17,884 bases of DNA from an uncultured Verrucomicrobiae bacterium (GCA_937927265.1 CALBCO010000216.1:1-17884), one strand, 5' to 3'; positions 5,681-13,772 are shown, counted from the stretch's first letter. Made by a program: numbers and translations. Notes: generated by a model not told the origin, from the letters alone.

Positions 5681-8200
5681 ATGGGCGACCAGCCGTCTCA
5701 GTGGCGCGCAGGGACGTGGCTCTTGTTGTTGAGCGTTGTGATCGGCGCGGTGTTTGCCCCCACCCTTTTCCAGCAACGATCGCTGGTGCCGGCGGATCTT
5801 GGGCATCAACTATTGCTGCCGTTCGGCCACATGGTGACCAACGTCACCGTGCAAAACCATTACGCGATGGACGCGCTGGCGTTGGACTACAGTTGGGGCT
5901 GGTTCTGGAAACTGAGCGTCCAACGCGGTGAACTGCCTCTCTGGAATCCGTGGATCAACGGCGGGCACCCGCATCTCGCGGAAAGTGCGCCAGCAGTGTT
6001 CAACCCATTCCACCTGCTGCATCTGGGGTTGGCCACCGAGCGGGCGTTCAGCATCGGAGTCGTCCTTGCGGTGTGGTGGGCGGGTGTTTGCATGTGGTTC
6101 TTTCTGCGCGAACTGGGCCGGTCGCGGTTTGCGGCCGGCCTCGGCGCGCTGGCTTGGGCATTGAACAGCGCGTTCCTGATGTGGTACTGGCGCGCCCCGG
6201 CGCCGTTCGCGTGGGTGCCGTTGGTGTTGCTCGGTTTCGAGCGCGCCATACGCCGGGATTCCCTGCGCGCGAGTCTGGCAGGGGGGCTGGCGTTGGCGGT
6301 GGCCCTTGTCAGCGGCAGCATCCAAACGGCGGGACATATTGGTTTTCTCTGTGTATTTTACATGGGGGGGGCAATTGGACGCGGTCGTCTGGCGATTTGG
6401 ACGGCAATCATCATCCTCACCCTCGGGGTGTTGGGCAGCGCCATCCAATGGGTGCCGACCCTCGAACTGATGGCCCAAAACGTTACGTGGTCCGCCGAGC
6501 GCGGTGGCCAGCCCGGTTGGCGCCATACCGTGGTGGGCCTGCCGTTGCTGCTCACGTTCCTGTTCCCCGCGCTCGCTGGTTCACCCGAGTCCTATGATCT
6601 TTTGAAATTGGCCGGCGCGACGATGGGCGATTTTACCGGGTACATCGGCTTGGTCCCGGCAGCCCTCGCGCTGCTGGGCGCCGTCACCGCGCAGGACCGA
6701 CCGGCACGCACGGTGCGGTGGCTGGTGGTCGGGGTTTGGGTTGTGATTTTCTTCACACCGCTGGTGCGTTTTGTGTATCACCGTTTTTTTGTGGTGGCGG
6801 TTTTTGCCGGCGCAGTGTTGGCGGCCTATGGCGCCGACGCGCTGCCCACGGCCGGCCCAACGACGCGCCGGGTGTTGGCGACCCTGGTAGTGCTGGCCGG
6901 AATGGTGGCGCTGGGGTTGGTGACCGCTCAAATCCTCTGGACGGTGTGGCCGGACACGCTGCGCGCCACGGCGGAACAGTTTATTCTCCCGCGCGCGCGA
7001 ACCCACGTGTTCGGGCATCAGGAGCAGTGGTTTCAGCAGCGGATCGCGTTGTTCTTTGAGCACTACCGGCTGACGAATCCGGTCTTCGCGGTGCCGTTGC
7101 TCGGATTGCTGGCGGTAACGTTGGCGTGGCGTTGGCAAGTGCGGCGTGGTGTCCTGCACGCGGTGATTGTCGCGGCCACCATTACGGACCTCGTCGTGCT
7201 GGCTCGACTGATCCTGCCCCAAGTGGATCTCGCCCGGTATCCGCTCTTGCCGCCGCATCCGTTGCTCGCGCCGGTCCAAGCCGATCCGGAGTTGTTTCGC
7301 GTGGATCGGTTGGGCCCGACGCACGAGGTTCTTTGGCGGCCAAATCAGTTGCAGATGTACGGCTTGGCTGACCGCTGGGGGCTGATGTCGCTCGCGCCGC
7401 CGAATCTCAACTCGCTGCCGATCCGCACCGGCGAGACGTTCAACCGCGTGCTCGACTTGCACAACGTGAAATATATTTTCACGGACACCGGCACGGCCTT
7501 GCCGGCCCCGCGCTTCACGCCGCTGGGCGTTGCGGATGGAGTCCGCCTCTACCGCAACGAGACGTGTCTGCCGCGCGTGCGGTGGGTGACGGAGGTGCGT
7601 GTGATTCCTTCCCGGCCGGAGTTGGCTGCTTATCTGACTGGCCCTGATTACCAGCCCGAACGGGAGGTTTTGCTGGAGCAGCCGGTGGAGATCCCGATCG
7701 GCCCCGAGGGGACAGCGACATTCGCCGTCACCACATCCACCCCTCGCCGCGTGATGGTGCGCGTCAACGCCAGTCAGCCGGGCGTGTTGGTGTTGGCTGA
7801 CACGTTTTACAAGGGCTGGCAGGCTCAGGTGGATGGCCGGGCCGCGCCGATTCACCGGGCCGACTACTGTTTGCGAGCCGTGGCCGTGCCGGCGGGGGAA
7901 CACGTGGTGGAGTTTCGCTACGCGCCGCGGTCGGTCCGCCTCGGGGCGGCGCTTTCGCTGGTGGGGTTACTCGGAGCGGGCGCCGGTTGGTTGCTCGTCG
8001 TGCGCCGGTCAACGCGGCCGATCCGCCCCGCCAAACGCCGTGATGGCAGACATCGCCGCCTCGCGGATGAGGGGATCGTGGTCAGTCACCAAGCCCTGCA
8101 AGAGATTCAACGCGCGCGGGTCGGCCAGCCCGGTCATGGTTTCAATCGCCGTGCGGCGCACTTCGAACGGTTGATCCGGCAGGATGGCCACCGTCAATAA
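5681..8200 (+). CDS. YfhO-family multi-spanning membrane protein
   Basis: 839 residues. Many hydrophobic segments occur between residues ~12 and ~510. The first outer loop carries RGELPLWNPWINGGHP (82-97), a hallmark of YfhO and related GT-C-like proteins. After a soluble region (~515-750) the C-terminal block has the YfhO signature YKGWQAQVDGRAAPIHRADY (710-729), then VPAGEHVVEFRY and a last TM (~755-775). In Bacillus and Listeria YfhO proteins help add sugars to cell-envelope polymers from lipid-linked donors; the substrate here is unknown. ATG 5681 abuts the kinase stop, with GGGAG at 5672-5676. The final ~63 residues (from 777) are Arg-rich, unlike the family, and are encoded antisense to the convergent lipoprotein gene, so they may be a read-through tail. 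Confidence 0.88.
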   Translation: MGDQPSQWRAGTWLLLLSVVIGAVFAPTLFQQRSLVPADLGHQLLLPFGHMVTNVTVQNHYAMDALALDYSWGWFWKLSVQRGELPLWNPWINGGHPHLAESAPAVFNPFHLLHLGLATERAFSIGVVLAVWWAGVCMWFFLRELGRSRFAAGLGALAWALNSAFLMWYWRAPAPFAWVPLVLLGFERAIRRDSLRASLAGGLALAVALVSGSIQTAGHIGFLCVFYMGGAIGRGRLAIWTAIIILTLGVLGSAIQWVPTLELMAQNVTWSAERGGQPGWRHTVVGLPLLLTFLFPALAGSPESYDLLKLAGATMGDFTGYIGLVPAALALLGAVTAQDRPARTVRWLVVGVWVVIFFTPLVRFVYHRFFVVAVFAGAVLAAYGADALPTAGPTTRRVLATLVVLAGMVALGLVTAQILWTVWPDTLRATAEQFILPRARTHVFGHQEQWFQQRIALFFEHYRLTNPVFAVPLLGLLAVTLAWRWQVRRGVLHAVIVAATITDLVVLARLILPQVDLARYPLLPPHPLLAPVQADPELFRVDRLGPTHEVLWRPNQLQMYGLADRWGLMSLAPPNLNSLPIRTGETFNRVLDLHNVKYIFTDTGTALPAPRFTPLGVADGVRLYRNETCLPRVRWVTEVRVIPSRPELAAYLTGPDYQPEREVLLEQPVEIPIGPEGTATFAVTTSTPRRVMVRVNASQPGVLVLADTFYKGWQAQVDGRAAPIHRADYCLRAVAVPAGEHVVEFRYAPRSVRLGAALSLVGLLGAGAGWLLVVRRSTRPIRPAKRRDGRHRRLADEGIVVSHQALQEIQRARVGQPGHGFNRRAAHFERLIRQDGHRQ

Positions 8201-8500
8201 ACTGAGTTTGGCGTCCACTTCGCCGTCGGGATCGTGCAGCGCGGAGAGAATCTCCGCTTTGAGATCCGTTTGGGATTCCGCAACGAATAACCGGGCCAAC
8301 GATGGCACGGCGACCGCCGCCGGCAACGCCGCAATTTGGTAGATCGTCGGCAACCGGTCGTCCAAAGTGGCGGGCGCCCGGCGATACTCTTCTTCCAAAC
8401 GCTGTGCCTGCCGGGCCGCGTCAGGGGACGGTGGCGCAATGGGGGCCGCACAACCGGCCAACAACAACAAACCGACGACATGACCAAGGCAATGTTTCAT
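8009..8500 (-). CDS. Small HEAT-repeat lipoprotein
   Basis: 163 residues. A short basic/hydrophobic leader ends in LLAGC (residues 13-17), a lipobox, so C17 should be lipidated after signal peptidase II cleavage. A Pro-rich linker follows, then helical pairs such as AVPSLARLF, DLKAEILSALHDPDGEVDAKL, EVRRTAIETMTGL and LIREAAMSAITAFGG, typical of HEAT/PBS-lyase repeats used for protein-protein contact. Product role unknown. The last 192 nt overlap the end of the YfhO gene on the other strand. Composition and lipobox both favour this being a real gene. A possible promoter (TTGATT, 17 bp, GATGCT) ends 9 nt before the ATG. Confidence 0.8.
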   Translation of the reverse strand: MKHCLGHVVGLLLLAGCAAPIAPPSPDAARQAQRLEEEYRRAPATLDDRLPTIYQIAALPAAVAVPSLARLFVAESQTDLKAEILSALHDPDGEVDAKLSLLTVAILPDQPFEVRRTAIETMTGLADPRALNLLQGLVTDHDPLIREAAMSAITAFGGADRPR

Positions 8501-8543
8501 AGCCCCGCCAGCATCCCGTTTCTGGGGTAAAAAATCAAACCGA

Positions 8544-8572
8544 TTGCGCTGGCCACCGCGGCGTGTTACACC
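8544..8572 (+). promoter_or_regulatory. Weak candidate promoter for ilvD
   Basis: TTGCGC (8544-8549), 17 bp, TACACC (8567-8572), ending 8 nt before ATG 8581. Both boxes are poor matches; I list it because spacing and distance to the start repeat those of better promoters in the window. No Shine-Dalgarno precedes the gene. Confidence 0.25.
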
Positions 8573-8580
8573 ATGCCATT

Positions 8581-10833
8581 ATGCGCAGCGACATCATCAA
8601 GAAAGGCGCGGAACGCGCGCCCCACCGCAGTTTGCTTCGGGCCACCGGCGTCATCGAGTCGGAGGCCGACTTTGACAAGCCGTTCATCGCCATTGCCAAC
8701 AGCTACACCGATTGCATCCCCGGCCACGCGCACCTCAACGAGGTCGGTGCACTCGTTAAACGCCTCGTCCGCGAAGCCGGCGGCGTGCCGTTCATCTTCA
8801 ACACCATCGGCATTGACGACGGCATCGCCATGGGCCATGGCGGCATGAAATACTCCCTCCCCAGCCGCGAACTCATCGCCGATTGCGTCGAGAGCATGAT
8901 CCAAGCGCACTGTTTTGACGGCATGATCTGCATCCCGAACTGCGACAAGATCGTGCCCGGCATGTTGATGGCGGCGATGCGGCTGAACATCCCCACCATT
9001 TTTGTCAGCGGTGGCCCGATGGCCGCTGGTATCGCCGAGCAGCAATCCGAGACGTTGCCCAATCACCTCGGCGCGGCCACCAAGAAATCCGACCTGATTT
9101 CCGTCTTTCAGGGCGTCGGCAAACTTCAGACCGGTGAGATCACCGCGGCCGACCTCGCCCAGCTTGAACAATCCGCCTGTCCGACCTGCGGCTCCTGCGC
9201 CGGCATGTTCACTGCCAACTCCATGAACTGTCTCTGCGAGGCGCTCGGCATGGCCTTGCCCGGCAACGGCACGATCCTCGCCGTCTCCAAAGAACGCGAG
9301 GCACTGTATCTGCGCGCCGCCCGCGCCATCCTCCACCTGATCGCCAAGGACATCAAACCGCGCGACATCGCCACCCTCGAAGCGTTCGACAATGCGCTGA
9401 CGCTCGACGTGGCGATGGGCGGCTCGACCAACACGATTCTCCACACGCTAGCCATCGCCCGCGAAGCCGGCATCCCCTACGACATCGGTCGCATTGACAC
9501 CATCAGCCGGCGCGTGCCGTGCCTGTGCAAAGTATCGCCGTCGTCCGACTACCACATTCAAGATGTCCAACGCGCCGGCGGCATTCACACTATTCTCGGC
9601 GAACTGAAGCGCATGGGCGCGATCCACACGGGTTGCTTGACCGTGACCGGCAAGACCATCGGCGCAAACATTGACGAATGGGATGTCCGCTCGGAGCAAT
9701 GCACCGACTGGGCCAAGGCCGCGCGCGTCTCCGGTGCCTCGGCCATTGTCGTGGACCCGACCGACAAGCTCGGTCCGGCAGCCCGCACCGCGTCCGGCCA
9801 TCTCGCGCCGAAACCGATGTTGTTCCATCCCGGCAACGAACTCGCCATCACACTCTGGCGCGATGCCGCCGCGTGGAATGCGGGCGACCTCGACGCTGAG
9901 TTGGCTCTGTACGCCGAGAATGCCACGGTCAAAATGCCCGACGGCACCACCCTGAAAGGCAAAGACCAGTTGCGCCCCGTGCTCGAACAACGCCATCGCG
10001 ACTCGCAAGGCCTCGTCCGCGCCGAACTTGGCGATTACCGCGGCGAGCCGGTGCTGCTGTTCTGGAAATACGAAAAGACCGGCCACCGCGAGAAAACCGG
10101 CCTGGTGCGCGTCAAGAAGTTGCAGAACTGGGTCATCACACGCGCCGAATACGACACCGATCCGAAGCATCTGGCCAAGGTGCAATCCAGCGGCCTGATG
10201 CCGCACGATCCGGCCTTCCTGTTCAAGGCCGAAGATTGTATCCGCACCAAGGCAACTGCGTATCTGCCCGAAGGCGGCCTGGCGATCTTGCGTGGCCAAT
10301 TGGCTCCACAGGGCAGCGTGGTGAAGACCGCCGGCATCAGCGAAGCCTTCAAACAACGCTGCGGCCCCGACTTTGTGTTCGAAGGCCCCTGTGTCATCTT
10401 CGAAAGCCAGGAAGAGGCCTGTGCCGGCATTTTGGCCGGCCAGGTCAAAGAAGGCGACGTGGTCATCATCCGCAACGAAGGTCCGAAGGGCGGCCCCGGC
10501 ATGCAAGAGATGCTCAGCCCGACGAGCTACATCGTCGGCATGGGTCTCGGCGACAAAGTGGCATTGATCACCGATGGCCGGTTCAGCGGTGGTACGGCCG
10601 GCGCCTGTATCGGTCACGTCAGCCCCGAAGCCGCAGAAGGCGGGCCGATTGGCCGACTACAAAATGGTGATCGCATCCGCATTGACTTCCCGAATCGGCG
10701 CATTGACATCTGCGTCCCCGAAGCCGAATGGACGGCGCGGCAGCCGGTGGTGGTGCGGCGCGACTTGACGGGTTGGCTGGCGCGGTACCAGCGCCTCGTC
10801 ACCAACGCCAGTTCCGGCGGTGTGCTGCAATAA
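8581..10833 (+). CDS. ilvD: Dihydroxy-acid dehydratase with an extra inserted domain
   Basis: 750 residues; ordinary IlvD proteins have about 555-620. It dehydrates 2,3-dihydroxy-isovalerate and -methylvalerate in valine/isoleucine (and pantothenate precursor) synthesis, using an Fe-S cluster and Mg. The start MRSDIIKKGAERAPHRSLLRATG-type N-terminus fixes ATG 8581 over GTG 8563. Visible motifs: PGHAHL (47-52), C121-D122-K123 in IPNCDKIVPGM (cluster Cys and carbamylated Lys by family analogy), CPTCGSCAGMFTANSMN (200-216, C206 as cluster ligand), VTGKTIGANI, then RGQLAPQGSVVKTAG (571-585) and DGRFSGGT (665-672, catalytic Ser). Between ~366 and ~556, where normal enzymes have a short interdomain linker, sits an insertion with NTF2-like features. 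Both catalytic halves look intact and the frame is continuous, so the enzyme is probably active. Confidence 0.93.
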   Translation: MRSDIIKKGAERAPHRSLLRATGVIESEADFDKPFIAIANSYTDCIPGHAHLNEVGALVKRLVREAGGVPFIFNTIGIDDGIAMGHGGMKYSLPSRELIADCVESMIQAHCFDGMICIPNCDKIVPGMLMAAMRLNIPTIFVSGGPMAAGIAEQQSETLPNHLGAATKKSDLISVFQGVGKLQTGEITAADLAQLEQSACPTCGSCAGMFTANSMNCLCEALGMALPGNGTILAVSKEREALYLRAARAILHLIAKDIKPRDIATLEAFDNALTLDVAMGGSTNTILHTLAIAREAGIPYDIGRIDTISRRVPCLCKVSPSSDYHIQDVQRAGGIHTILGELKRMGAIHTGCLTVTGKTIGANIDEWDVRSEQCTDWAKAARVSGASAIVVDPTDKLGPAARTASGHLAPKPMLFHPGNELAITLWRDAAAWNAGDLDAELALYAENATVKMPDGTTLKGKDQLRPVLEQRHRDSQGLVRAELGDYRGEPVLLFWKYEKTGHREKTGLVRVKKLQNWVITRAEYDTDPKHLAKVQSSGLMPHDPAFLFKAEDCIRTKATAYLPEGGLAILRGQLAPQGSVVKTAGISEAFKQRCGPDFVFEGPCVIFESQEEACAGILAGQVKEGDVVIIRNEGPKGGPGMQEMLSPTSYIVGMGLGDKVALITDGRFSGGTAGACIGHVSPEAAEGGPIGRLQNGDRIRIDFPNRRIDICVPEAEWTARQPVVVRRDLTGWLARYQRLVTNASSGGVLQ
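9676..10245 (+). other. Insertion inside IlvD with an NTF2/SnoaL-like core
   Basis: Residues ~366-555 of the ilvD product. The core (~421-530) reads LWRDAAAWNAGDLDAELALY, then AENATVKMPDGTTLKGKDQL and repeated strand-like segments (LVRAELGDYRGEPVLLFWKY, GLVRVKKLQNWVITRAEYD). This is the helix-then-curved-sheet pattern of SnoaL/NTF2-like proteins, where A-x-N-A-G-D-L-D, Y-A-E-(N/D)-A and G-T-x-x-x-G-K are common. A flanking stretch (~366-420) has no family I recognise. Boundaries are approximate; the fold call is by eye. Confidence 0.6.
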
Positions 10834-10853
10834 CGGCGCCGGCCGCGGCGTTA
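10831..10853 (+). terminator. GC-rich stem-loop after ilvD, weak terminator candidate
   Basis: CGCCG (10837-10841) pairs with CGGCG (10846-10850) around a 4-nt loop; alternatively TAACG (including the stop) pairs with CGTTA (10849-10853). No real T-run follows, so intrinsic termination is doubtful. Confidence 0.25.
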
Positions 10854-10902
10854 CCGTTTCGCGGACGTCAATTCCGTCTCGCAAAGATTTGGGCCGGCCC
10901 AG

Positions 10903-10908
10903 TACACT
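10903..10908 (+). promoter_or_regulatory. -10-like box TACACT before the solenoid/HEAT gene
   Basis: TACACT ends 6 nt before GTG 10915. A convincing -35 box is not seen at 16-18 bp. Its position fits a leaderless start. Confidence 0.3.
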
Positions 10909-10914
10909 GGCGGC

Positions 10915-13653
10915 GTGTACCGATTCTTGTTTCTATGTCTGGCGTTGCCGACCTGTGCGGCCGACTGGACTGTGTTGGATGCCACTGACCGGGCAGCGAT
11001 TCAAACCGCTCTGCGCGGCCTGCGCATGACCATCACCGATCTGTCGTTCAAGAAAGACCATTCGGTGTCCATTCAGACCACTGCGTTCGCCCGGCAATTT
11101 TTGCACGATCCGCTCCACCTTGCCACACATGGCGAGTTCGTTGCCCACCAACTCTCGGCCGTGACCAATGCCGCCGCGTTGGTGGGGTTGACGATGGATC
11201 ACATCAGCCCACACGCCCTGGGACGGCATTCTGCCGGTCACCCGCGCGAGTTGTCGGCCCATTTCACGAATGAATTGCCGGCGGTGGTCATCCGGGCAGT
11301 GAAGGAAGTGCTGGGCGCCGCACGATCCGTGCCGCTGGCCACAAATGCCGTTGCCGCTGCAGCCGCATTCGCAGTGGACACTCTACATCTGGACAAGGAC
11401 CAAGCCGCGTTGGCCGAATGGGAGCAGATGGGTCTGCCAGCATCGGTCCTCCGCGATCTGCTGACCCGGTCCGAAAATCTGGAACTGCAAGACAACGAGT
11501 TGGCTGCGCCGATTCTCGACGCCGGCGCGCAGATAAATTGGGACGAGTTGCGAGATACATTTGCCACAATCGTTACAGCCTGCGAAACGGCCGCGTCGCT
11601 GTTGAACGCTCACACGTTCGCGGAGCCGTTCTATGCGGAGACCGAAACCGAATTCGGCACGATCATCGTCAACAACCGCAGTCACGTCACCTTCACCAAC
11701 GAGGCCTTCCTCATTCTGGATACCGGCCACCACAACACTTATCTCAACTCGGCCGGTGGCGCGAACGGCCTGCTCGGCCGGCCCATTGCCCTCGTCATTG
11801 CCACCGGCGACAACAACCAATTCGTCTCGCGCCGGAGCTGCTCGCAGGGCGCTGGAGTGTTCGGCATCGGCATTCTCGCCGCCCTGGGCAGCAACGCGAC
11901 ATTTGTGGCCAAACACGTGTCGCAAGGCGCAGGCCTCTTCGGCTGCGGGATGCTCATCGCAGGACCGGGCCGACACACGTTCACAATGGACACGTTGGGG
12001 CAGGGCGCCGGCTATTTCGGGGCCGGCATCCTCTGGCAACACGGGGGCGACTCAATGTACCAAGCTCGGCAAATGGCCCAAGGATTCGGTGGTCCCGGCG
12101 GGTGCGGCCTGTTGCTCGACTCGGACGGTAACGACGTGTACCTCGCTGGCGGGAAAGAACGCTGTGATTGGTTGCCGGGGCACTATTTTTCACTGGCGCA
12201 GGGATTTGGCTACGGCCTGCGCCCGTGGGCGGGCGGCGGCGTGGGCATTCTTTGCGACGCCCAAGGCGATGACCGCTACGTCGCCGACGTGTATGGCCAG
12301 GGCGCGAGTTATTGGTACGCAACCGGACTGCTGCTTGATGGGGCCGGCCACGATTTGTACCAAGCCCACCAATACTGTCAGGGCGCCGGCATCCATCTAA
12401 GCAGCGGCCTGTTCGTGGATTTTGCCGGCGACGACCAATACACCGCCCACGCGATCTGTCAGGGCGGCGCGCACGATTACGCGGTTGGGATGCTCATGGA
12501 CCGGGCGGGAAACGACACCTACACCGCCATCAGCACCGCCCAAGGCGCCGCGATCAACACATCCTTCGCGCTGCTGCTCGACCGGGCCGGCAACGATTTC
12601 TACGCCGGACGCGAGCTGACCCAATCCCAAGCTGCTGGCCATGACGGAGGTAAACGCGAGTATGGTTCGATTGCGTTGCTGCTCGATCTCGGCGGTGCGG
12701 ATGTGTACTCGCAAGGACAAACCAACAACATGGTGTGGCTGAAACCGTGGCACGGCGCGGGCTTGGATGCGGAATGGAAACAAGAATCGAATGATGAAAG
12801 AAGGCAAGAGTGGATGGTTGGAAGCCGTGTGGCGCCGTCTTCCAGTCTTCCATCCTTCCACTCTTCCAATCTTCCGTCCGCCTCCCGCACCGTGGACGTG
12901 CATCATCCCACGGAACGGCTCCTTCGACTGGCGATTTCCGACAAGCCCGACGCCGCCCAGGCTTGGGCTGAACTCAAGCACCTAGGCACTCAGGCACTTC
13001 CTTACTTATTGTCGCGTCTCGACAGCCCCAACGTCTTGCTGAAAGCGAAGGTCGAAGAATTGATTGATCACCTCGGCACCAATGCCATCCCGTCGTTGAT
13101 CGCCGGAATTGACCACGCCGCCAACGACGAGGTCGCCCGGCTCTGCTGCTACTTCCTGGCCCGGTTCGGTCCGCAAGGGCAGGCGGCGATTCCGCGCGTG
13201 TTGCCGTTACTCGACCGAGAAAACACTTGTCCGGTTGCGTTGTACACGCTCGGTCATTTACGCGCCCAAGAAGTGGCTGCACCCGCGTTACAATCGTTGA
13301 CCGACGAACGGGAAATGGTGCGCCTGCGTGCCGCCCAGGCATTGGGTCGCATCGGACACCGGCAGGCCATTCCGTCGTTGATTGGTCGGTTGGATGATGA
13401 GTTATGGACGGTCCGGTATGCGGCGCAAGATGCACTGATTGCGTTGGGCAGGTCGAGTATCCGTCCACTGCGGACGGCTTGGGCGACGGCGCCGCCCCGC
13501 GCCCGGCCGCACATGCTGGCCGCGCTCGCCCGTTTGGGTGACCGTCGGGCATTGGCACTGGCACGCCGGGAATACCGGCTCGCCCCCCCCCCGGTGCGCG
13601 ATGCAATTTTGGCGGAGTTGCAATCGGCGACGCGCAGGCCCGCTCCCTACTAA
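10915..13653 (+). CDS. Secreted solenoid (QG-repeat) and HEAT-repeat protein
   Basis: 912 residues. GTG 10915 starts a signal peptide (MYRFLFLCLALPTCAA, cleavage after ~16). Residues ~17-300 form a helical region of unknown type, ending in strand-like repeats. From ~309 to ~602 a Q-G-A-G type motif recurs, with Gln at residues 311, 337, 363, 389, 429, 462, 489, 516, 543 and 570 (the last degenerate, Q-S) and again at 600. The period is mostly 26-27 and each unit also carries a G-x-D-x-Y element (GDDRYVAD, GHDLYQAH, GDDQYTAH, GNDTYTAI, GNDFYAGR). This suggests a beta-solenoid on the cell surface or in the periplasm. A Ser-rich linker (~623-660) follows, then HEAT repeats (~665-905: EVARLCCYFLARFGPQG, MVRLRAAQALGRIG, WTVRYAAQDALIALG). 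Function unknown. A C10 tract lies near the 3' end. It is followed by a tRNA on the opposite strand. Confidence 0.85.
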   Translation: MYRFLFLCLALPTCAADWTVLDATDRAAIQTALRGLRMTITDLSFKKDHSVSIQTTAFARQFLHDPLHLATHGEFVAHQLSAVTNAAALVGLTMDHISPHALGRHSAGHPRELSAHFTNELPAVVIRAVKEVLGAARSVPLATNAVAAAAAFAVDTLHLDKDQAALAEWEQMGLPASVLRDLLTRSENLELQDNELAAPILDAGAQINWDELRDTFATIVTACETAASLLNAHTFAEPFYAETETEFGTIIVNNRSHVTFTNEAFLILDTGHHNTYLNSAGGANGLLGRPIALVIATGDNNQFVSRRSCSQGAGVFGIGILAALGSNATFVAKHVSQGAGLFGCGMLIAGPGRHTFTMDTLGQGAGYFGAGILWQHGGDSMYQARQMAQGFGGPGGCGLLLDSDGNDVYLAGGKERCDWLPGHYFSLAQGFGYGLRPWAGGGVGILCDAQGDDRYVADVYGQGASYWYATGLLLDGAGHDLYQAHQYCQGAGIHLSSGLFVDFAGDDQYTAHAICQGGAHDYAVGMLMDRAGNDTYTAISTAQGAAINTSFALLLDRAGNDFYAGRELTQSQAAGHDGGKREYGSIALLLDLGGADVYSQGQTNNMVWLKPWHGAGLDAEWKQESNDERRQEWMVGSRVAPSSSLPSFHSSNLPSASRTVDVHHPTERLLRLAISDKPDAAQAWAELKHLGTQALPYLLSRLDSPNVLLKAKVEELIDHLGTNAIPSLIAGIDHAANDEVARLCCYFLARFGPQGQAAIPRVLPLLDRENTCPVALYTLGHLRAQEVAAPALQSLTDEREMVRLRAAQALGRIGHRQAIPSLIGRLDDELWTVRYAAQDALIALGRSSIRPLRTAWATAPPRARPHMLAALARLGDRRALALARREYRLAPPPVRDAILAELQSATRRPAPY
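12806..12865. repeat. Imperfect inverted repeat with CTTCCA tract inside coding sequence
   Basis: Left arm AAGAGTGGATGGTTGGAAG (12806-12824) pairs with CTTCCATCCTTCCACTCTT (12847-12865) at 17 of 19 positions around a 22-nt loop. The right side continues as CTTCC-type units to ~12876. It sits in frame between the solenoid and HEAT parts and encodes a Ser-rich linker. It looks like a mobile or palindromic repeat that landed in a gene; only one copy is seen in this window. Confidence 0.6.
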
Positions 13654-13772
13654 CCCAACTGTCGTCTCATTGCGCTCATGCGCTCCAAGGCGCGACTGCT
13701 CACTGGGCAAGCGGCCGGTGGGGCAAAGTGATGCGGTGGTCTTCGCGTCGAAAGCTTTTTGGGGGAGCAAAT

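Noticed and set aside
6581..7903. Long minus-strand open frame (440 codons)
   Set aside because: Antisense to the YfhO gene; Arg/His/Gln-rich with no domain or start signal, as expected from a GC-rich shadow frame.
9448..10617. Long minus-strand open frame (389 codons) under ilvD
   Set aside because: Mirror of the well-supported ilvD gene; composition follows codon bias of the other strand. The same holds for 8566-9444.
11839..12720. CRISPR array or DNA tandem repeat
   Set aside because: The periodicity is at protein level; the DNA units are diverged and have no constant spacer pattern.
13741..13772. Terminator after tRNA-Val or the HEAT gene (CTTTTTG region)
   Set aside because: The T-run is short and the adjacent hairpin has too few stable pairs.
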